Source: an uncultured Saprospiraceae bacterium (GTDB taxonomy: Bacteria > Bacteroidota > Bacteroidia > Chitinophagales > Saprospiraceae). Taken from it: a stretch of 7,883 nucleotides of DNA. The position numbers were made by a program, and so were the translations under genes. The stretch spans positions 1-7,883 of the forward strand of contig CALLAG010000035.1 of the NCBI GenBank assembly GCA_938002705.1, written 5' to 3'. Shown here one piece after another: positions 6,507-7,883 of the stretch (positions are counted from its first letter, which is position 1; each line of letters starts with the position of its first letter). The notes under the pieces were generated by a model. It saw only the letters and a program-made list of their open reading frames with translations, had not been told where the DNA came from and made no database searches.

Positions 6507-7262
6507 TTAGCCTAACCATAATTTGAAGTCCTTGACCTTCTCGCGACTGACTATGACATCATGGTCAGATGCCTTATCTATCTTGACTTTAAGACGAGAA
6601 TTAGAGTATGCAATAACTTCTGATATCGCATCTATGGCGATAATATATCCTCTATTGACTCTATAGAATCTCTTGGGATCGAGCTCTTTTGATATAGATT
6701 CTATAGTCTGATCTATGGGATAAGATCTGCCTTCGGTGGTATATAGAAAATTCATTTTGTTCTCACTGTAGAAAAATAAGATATGATCAAGGGTCAGCGA
6801 CTTTATCTTATCTCCCACTCGTACACTTATACGCTCTCTATAAGATGGCTTCTGTGAGCTCGGATTGACATTACTGAGTAGCGAAGTCAATGCTGTAAGA
6901 TCAAGGGATGATTTTTGTGATTTCTTAAATTTAGATATAGCTGCATCGAGTTCTTCGTCATCTATCGGCTTCAGAAGGTAATCGATACTATTCTGCTTGA
7001 AGGCTTTGATAGCGTACTGATCATAAGCCGTTGTAAATACGATAGGAATATCAAAATCTACATCTTCTAATGCCTCAAAGACAATTCCATCATTGAGATG
7101 TATATCAAAAAAGTATAGGTCTGGCTGATCATTAGAATTAATTTGATCACGCAACTCTGCTACGCTGGATATTGTACCGACGACATGCAATCCTTTCTTC
7201 TCCAGCATACGTTGTAGCCTTCTTGCAGCTATCGCTTCGTCTTCTACTATAATGACATTCAT
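6507..7262 (-). CDS. LytTR-family DNA-binding response regulator
   Basis: This 251-residue regulator has a receiver domain and a LytTR DNA-binding domain. Receiver residues are all present: acidic pocket Glu7-Asp8, phospho-acceptor Asp53 in FFDIHL, Thr77/Thr78 in FTTAYD, and Lys98 in LLKPI. A linker (about 105-140) leads to the LytTR domain at about 143-250, recognisable from RISVRVGDKIKSLTLDHILF and FYRVNRGYIIAIDAI. Phosphorylation by the adjacent kinase would be expected to alter binding to promoter direct repeats, as in the AgrA/LytR/AlgR family. Its ATG lies inside the kinase stop (ATGA, 4-base overlap), so the two are translationally coupled. There is no Shine-Dalgarno sequence. No hairpin with a T-run follows the stop codon, so transcription may continue toward the thioredoxin-like gene. 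Targets cannot be read from the window. Confidence 0.97.
   Translation of the reverse strand: MNVIIVEDEAIAARRLQRMLEKKGLHVVGTISSVAELRDQINSNDQPDLYFFDIHLNDGIVFEALEDVDFDIPIVFTTAYDQYAIKAFKQNSIDYLLKPIDDEELDAAISKFKKSQKSSLDLTALTSLLSNVNPSSQKPSYRERISVRVGDKIKSLTLDHILFFYSENKMNFLYTTEGRSYPIDQTIESISKELDPKRFYRVNRGYIIAIDAISEVIAYSNSRLKVKIDKASDHDVIVSREKVKDFKLWLG
7259..7262 (-). promoter_or_regulatory. ATGA stop-start overlap coupling kinase and regulator
   Basis: On the minus strand the kinase TGA (7261-7259) and the regulator ATG (7262-7260) share bases in ATGA. With no Shine-Dalgarno sequence before the regulator start, ribosome re-initiation from the kinase stop probably sets a fixed kinase-to-regulator ratio. 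Confidence 0.8.
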
Positions 7263-7883
7263 ATAAGAGGTAATGATACGGTGAATGAATCTTGCTTATC
7301 ATCGACAATAAACCCGTCGACATTATGCAGCTGATATCTCTGTGCTATATTAGGTAATCCTACGCCATTGCTTCCATTAAGATTACGACGTTCTCGTTTA
7401 TTGTTTTTTACTATAATTGAATTCTCTTTATTAATTATAGAAATCTTAAGTGGATCATTTGCATCAAATCTATTATGCTTGATAGCATTCTCCAGAAGTA
7501 ACTGCAGACTTAAGGAAGGCAGCTTCTTATCCATCTCACTTTCTGGTACATCAAAGTCTATCTGTATACTATCTTCGAATCTTGTCTGCTGCAGTATGAA
7601 GTATTGCTTAGCGAATGATAACTCTTCTCTGACTGAGCTTAAATCTTCATTTCTATTTTCCAGTATGTATCGATATATCTTAGAGAGCCCTGCAAGAAAA
7701 TCTTGAGCTTTATCAGGATTCTCATCTATTAACCCTGACAGTACATTGAAGCTATTAAATAAGAAATGTGGATTGACCTGAGATTTTAATGCATTCAACT
7801 CTGCAGTGACTTTTTCCTCACGCAGTTGCTTACTTACTTCTAACTGACTCACATAACCTCTAAAAAATCCAACAGCATGGAAA
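7259..7883 (-). CDS. LytS-like sensor histidine kinase, 5' end beyond window
   Basis: This is the C-terminal part of a HisKA_7TM/LytS-class kinase (His_kinase family, PF06580 type). From the GTG codon at 7850-7852, residues 27-36 read NPHFLFNSFN, with phospho-acceptor His29. The N box is LLLENAIKHN (118-127), with Asn122 expected to bind Mg-ATP, and the glycine-rich loop GSNGVGLPNIAQRY is at 160-173. The GTG is not the true start: the frame stays open to the window edge, and the codons before it read FHAVGFFRGYVSQLEVSKQ, the usual junction between a last membrane helix and a coiled coil. The membrane or sensor part is therefore missing only because the window ends. It phosphorylates the downstream regulator, which it overlaps by 4 bases. 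The ligand is unknown. Confidence 0.95.
   Translation of the reverse strand, partial: FHAVGFFRGYVSQLEVSKQLREEKVTAELNALKSQVNPHFLFNSFNVLSGLIDENPDKAQDFLAGLSKIYRYILENRNEDLSSVREELSFAKQYFILQQTRFEDSIQIDFDVPESEMDKKLPSLSLQLLLENAIKHNRFDANDPLKISIINKENSIIVKNNKRERRNLNGSNGVGLPNIAQRYQLHNVDGFIVDDKQDSFTVSLPLI

Overview
The window reads as chromosomal DNA of a Bacteroidota bacterium, probably a marine or sediment member near the Saprospiria or Flavobacteriia. This is inference from several points: the DNA is AT-rich, start codons lack Shine-Dalgarno sequences and follow A/T-rich leaders, the EGF-type lipoprotein has an acidic stretch after its lipobox cysteine, and a LytS-like kinase is paired with a LytTR regulator. 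No rRNA, tRNA, CRISPR array, transposase, phage gene or integrase is visible.

Layout. A minus-strand pair fills the left end: a TPR-like/SEC-C zinc-motif protein (524-2158), followed downstream by a small exported monohaem cytochrome c-like protein (177-488). A 392-base AT-rich divergent intergenic region (2159-2550) separates them from two plus-strand genes, an EGF-repeat surface lipoprotein (2551-3276) and the ribosome-associated GTPase TypA/BipA (3663-5468). These two are 386 bases apart and probably not one operon. typA ends in a strong intrinsic terminator (5488-5523). From the other side, a minus-strand thioredoxin-fold protein (5799-6299) ends in its own terminator (5741-5774). About 217 bases between the two terminators hold a motif repeated at 60-base spacing that looks like a non-coding dispersed repeat. 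The right end is a two-component pair on the minus strand: a sensor histidine kinase whose 5' end lies outside the window (7259 to the edge), overlapping by 4 bases a LytTR response regulator (6507-7262).

How the genes relate. Only the kinase-regulator pair has clear functional coupling: the ATGA overlap implies co-translation, and the families form cognate pairs. The SEC-C protein and cytochrome may be co-transcribed (35-base gap), but nothing shows a shared function. TypA is a housekeeping translation GTPase. The exported thioredoxin-like protein and the cytochrome both act outside the cytoplasm, but are not neighbours. I see no convincing novel multi-gene system. The parts least explained are the EGF lipoprotein's C-terminal domain, the SEC-C protein, and the repeat between the two terminators.
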